Shown: one piece after another, positions 15,601-16,850 of the stretch | How the letters are laid out: each line of letters begins with the position of its first letter | How positions within the stretch are numbered: position 1 is the first letter of the stretch | Assembly (NCBI GenBank): GCA_003445735.1 | Contig: DMCR01000028.1 | Location: forward strand, 565 to 17,414 | DNA from: Cryomorphaceae bacterium | GTDB lineage: Bacteria; Bacteroidota; Bacteroidia; Flavobacteriales; Schleiferiaceae | DNA: 16,850 nt | Direction of reading: 5' to 3' | The notes under the pieces: model-generated | Database searches by the model: none | Told to the model about the DNA's origin: nothing | What the model saw: only the letters and a program-made list of their open reading frames with translations | Position numbers and translations under genes: made by a program

Positions 15601-16702
15601 CATTAAAACCGCCACTGTTATTGCTGTATGAAAGCGGGTGAATAATATCTCCCCCTGAAGAAGTTTTACCTACATAATTTCCGCTTGAGTCGCGGACCAC
15701 CATTGCGAGATGAGTTGCAGAACTAGCAATGGAGGCAAGAGAATAGAAAGAGTTCACGTGTAACCTCTTGTGCCATATGCCTCCACCTAAATGATTCAGG
15801 CGGACATTGTTATCGTCCGTACCCCAGTTCCCTTGAACATTTTGCCAATTTGTTCCGCTACTCTGAGTTAAAACACCCGTATGTAGATATAGCGGTGTAT
15901 ATCCTTGTGTGCCCCGGTTTCCGCTCAAACTATCGTAAACGATATTGATGGTGTCTTGATTTGTTGGATAGGCTGGGATAATGATTACATTTTGATTCAC
16001 TCCAACAACATTATTTATCGCTAGAATCAAAGAGTCAGAGACGGACTGTACTCCCTGATTTGCTTGAACAACTAGGCTGTGGATGCCAAGAGTATTGGGG
16101 ATGATTATGGTTGGAGTAACCGTACGCGTATTTGAATCTGTAAAAACTAAATTCCCATCAACAAACACCTTGAAATCAGCAACAATTGAGCTACCAGCAT
16201 TCAGCGTTAAGGAACTGTTTGGCAGCGCTTCAATCACATTCTTATTTGTGGCCCATCGAACTTCCAGGGGACTCGAGCTAGAATATATAGGAATATAGAT
16301 ATCTGACTGATCACTATTACGCCCGACCAAAGTGCCAGAGGTGTTTCTAAAGACGAAAGCTAACGCATTTGGTCCAGGGCTACTAGTACCAGAGATCCCA
16401 TAATAAGAAGGGATATGAAAACTTATAGAATGTAAATTATTTCCAAGAGTCTGCATTAAAACAGAACTGTCTGCTGCACCCCAATTGCCTTGGACATTTT
16501 GCCAACTGCTAGAACCCCCAAAAGTAAGCCCAGTATGTGCGAATACGGGTGAAATCCCAACTAATTCACCGTTACCAAGGGAGGCATCGTAAGTAAGTGT
16601 AATACTGTCGTTTTGATACGGAAATAAGGGAGTATTACTTACGACTTGCCCGTAACAAAGACAGGGCATTAATACGATTAAACAATTGGTTATTAGGCGC
16701 AT
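12647..16702 (-). CDS. Secreted GH13 alpha-amylase-family enzyme with triplicated N-terminal modules and T9SS tail
   Basis: This 1351-residue enzyme probably hydrolyses starch-like alpha-glucans outside the cell. A signal peptide (MRLITNCLIVLMPCLCYG) is followed by three ~215-residue repeats (about 20-233, 238-452, 458-672), a beta-sandwich module (about 676-800) like the N domains of other GH13 enzymes, the catalytic barrel (about 815-1180), a C-terminal beta domain, and a T9SS type A domain (about 1278-1351: IIYPNPSSECINL, LSPGVYY). GH13 motifs are complete: VDMVLNH (902-908), GFRLD with nucleophile D979, ILEH with acid/base E1019, and ESHD with D1081. Each repeat has a WQNVxGxWG motif, which suggests glycan-binding modules; this is inference. 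It is the first gene of the minus-strand operon. Exact product specificity (alpha-amylase, pullulanase or other) cannot be decided. Confidence 0.9.
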   Translation of the reverse strand: MRLITNCLIVLMPCLCYGQVVSNTPLFPYQNDSITLTYDASLGNGELVGISPVFAHTGLTFGGSSSWQNVQGNWGAADSSVLMQTLGNNLHSISFHIPSYYGISGTSSPGPNALAFVFRNTSGTLVGRNSDQSDIYIPIYSSSSPLEVRWATNKNVIEALPNSSLTLNAGSSIVADFKVFVDGNLVFTDSNTRTVTPTIIIPNTLGIHSLVVQANQGVQSVSDSLILAINNVVGVNQNVIIIPAYPTNQDTINIVYDSLSGNRGTQGYTPLYLHTGVLTQSSGTNWQNVQGNWGTDDNNVRLNHLGGGIWHKRLHVNSFYSLASIASSATHLAMVVRDSSGNYVGKTSSGGDIIHPLSYSNNSGGFNAAFVNGNIPIYLAVGDSLHIQATSNLAATLNIMWNGSSIASDSNSYGLSHSLITGTNWVGNQQILLEAMTSSDTVYDTLSVYVNPATPVGGSVLSVIPPFPLKTDTVSITYHAKEGNGALYGTTPVFTHTGVITNGNLNYWQNVKGTWGVADSTVIMTDVGNASHHIEYHIPSFYGFTPSSTNMTHMSFVFRNADGTLVGRDVDGGDIYYPITSNPNAFEARFFSPTKVHVLKSGQCLDLKVKSNLNATLTVYDNGNVIATDTNTTSLDYCQSPGGQYGNHILTLMAFRNGNIRRDTVHYVYPGNMTPANPALGLKNGANIINDSTVTLVLYAPGKENVFVLTESNDFLPDVNYQMTPSMDGSTYWITLNCPPNQDFIYQYLVDGEIRIADPFSERILDPQNDGDIPSANYPNPYPYPSNKTFGHCSLIHPGGVPYNWQNDNYQAPDKENLMIYELLVRDFVEERNYNTIRDSLGYFAKLNINAIEFMPINEFENNLSWGYNPSYHMALDKMYGSPDDFKTLVDSLHGRGIAVIVDMVLNHAEGQNPLVKLWWDAANNAPSNDNPYFNTNCPHPPNCWGNDFDHESQATKDYVDQILRYWIEEYHVDGFRLDFTKGFTNGIGGGTDVGRQNLLKRIANTVWSYKPGTYMILEHWGDNPEEINLSNHGFLLWGNVCHEYQDAAMGFGSNSSFSQAFHGSRGWNNAGLVTYVESHDEERIAFKNKFYGNNSVGSHNVRNTAISIKRMELTTLFGHLIPGPKMMYQFQELGYDISIDDPCRVCEKPPKWNYYTNVPRRRLYEITGIINNLKASYPSFGPYTNFYADMQGHVKQMRFEHSTMDAVAVGNFDVASQSKDVYFSHTGTWYEYFTGQSINVNNTIMSTSLDAGEYRLYTDVNIGSDNSSFEISESSSSSIIIYPNPSSECINLFAQDTEIKLLHIINPKGQLVMSFNPQQRKQICGLSPGVYYAIGRTNSEVLRTSIVITQ
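14687..16645 (-). repeat. Three tandem ~215-codon repeats inside the GH13 gene
   Basis: Each unit starts with a module containing TPVFAHTG-, WQNVQGNWG-, GNxxHxxxxHIPSFYG- and GTLVGR-like segments, followed by a second beta module (LNAGSSIVADFKVF, VGDSLHIQATSNL, SGQCLDLKVKSNL). The first module of each unit maps to about residues 22-142, 240-357 and 461-582. Repeat 2 is the most diverged (LYLHTG, HVNSFYS). DNA copies have diverged, so the duplication is not recent. Confidence 0.8.
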
Positions 16703-16773
16703 AAAAAGTTTACTATTTCCCTTATATCTAAAAGTATAGAATCGATAGAGATAATATTTACTTGAAACAACAT

Positions 16774-16797
16774 GTTTTGCCCGGATTCGCGCAAAAC
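16774..16797. promoter_or_regulatory. Inverted repeat upstream of the amylase operon, candidate operator
   Basis: GTTTTGC (16774-16780) and GCAAAAC (16791-16797) form perfect 7-base arms around a 10-base spacer. The centre lies about 83 bases upstream of the GH13 ATG, within the 119-base gap to the terminator at the window end. There is no T run, so it is not a terminator. No convincing TTG-N19-TAnnTTTG promoter was found here, although TACTTTTA (16736-16729, minus strand) resembles a -7 box. Confidence 0.4.
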
Positions 16798-16821
16798 TAT
16801 GGTCTTAAGGCATTTAAAAGC

Positions 16822-16850
16822 AAAAACCCGAGCCGCAGGCTCGGGTTTTT
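16822..16850. terminator. Rho-independent terminator at the window end
   Basis: The perfect 12-base-pair stem AAAAACCCGAGC (16822-16833) and GCTCGGGTTTTT (16839-16850) encloses the loop CGCAG. The stem is identical to the one at 8794-8822, and the shared left flank makes 18 identical bases (AAAAGCAAAAACCCGAGC). It can act in both directions. It probably ends a gene lying beyond the window and isolates the amylase operon from it. Confidence 0.85.

Overview
This window looks like a chromosomal piece of a member of the Bacteroidota, probably a marine Flavobacteriales-type organism. Evidence: two large secreted proteins end in type IX secretion (T9SS) type A sorting domains; there is an exosortase-family gene with a tiny sorting-signal protein; DUF1080 and GMC/gluconate_2-dh3 sugar genes sit together; Shine-Dalgarno sequences are weak; and at least two upstream regions fit the Bacteroidota promoter pattern TTG-N19-TAnnTTTG. 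The genus is not determined. No tRNA, rRNA, CRISPR array, insertion sequence or gene-free stretch above 300 bases was found.

Layout. (1) Positions 1-213 (-) hold the start of a secreted protein that runs off the window. Divergent to it is a 4Fe-4S adenylyl-sulfate reductase, cysH-type (405-1079, +). (2) Positions 1096-8762 hold a carbohydrate oxidation island made of two divergent operons. On the minus strand, from 5478 down to 1096: MFS transporter, Tat-exported TIM-barrel isomerase, GMC flavoprotein dehydrogenase with a Cys motif for an Fe-S cluster, and its Tat-signal-bearing small subunit. On the plus strand, from 5648 to 8762: Gfo/Idh/MocA oxidoreductase, a second TIM-barrel isomerase without signal peptide, and a DUF1080 lipoprotein (3-keto-disaccharide hydrolase family). 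The 169-base divergent region 5479-5647 presumably drives both. (3) A bidirectional hairpin terminator at 8794-8822 separates this island from a long minus-strand operon, 16702 down to 8823: a 1351-residue GH13 amylase-like enzyme with three ~215-residue N-terminal repeats and a T9SS tail, an ~894-residue lamin-tail-domain surface protein with a T9SS tail, a 59-residue signal peptide / Pro-rich / sorting-signal protein, an exosortase-family membrane protein, and a 103-residue membrane protein. A second terminator with the same stem lies at the window end (16822-16850).

How the genes may work together (inference). In the sugar island, the GMC dehydrogenase would oxidise a glycoside at C3 in the periplasm, the DUF1080 lipoprotein would cleave the 3-keto-glycoside, the two isomerase-fold enzymes and the Gfo/Idh protein would convert and reduce the products, and the MFS protein would move them across the inner membrane. 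This is the logic of recently described non-hydrolytic 3-keto-glycoside pathways. In the second operon, two T9SS-secreted surface proteins, one for alpha-glucans, are co-transcribed with a miniature exosortase module. The 59-residue protein (9705-9884) is easily missed because of its size. Together with an exosortase that seems to lack the usual third catalytic histidine, it is the most unusual thing here.
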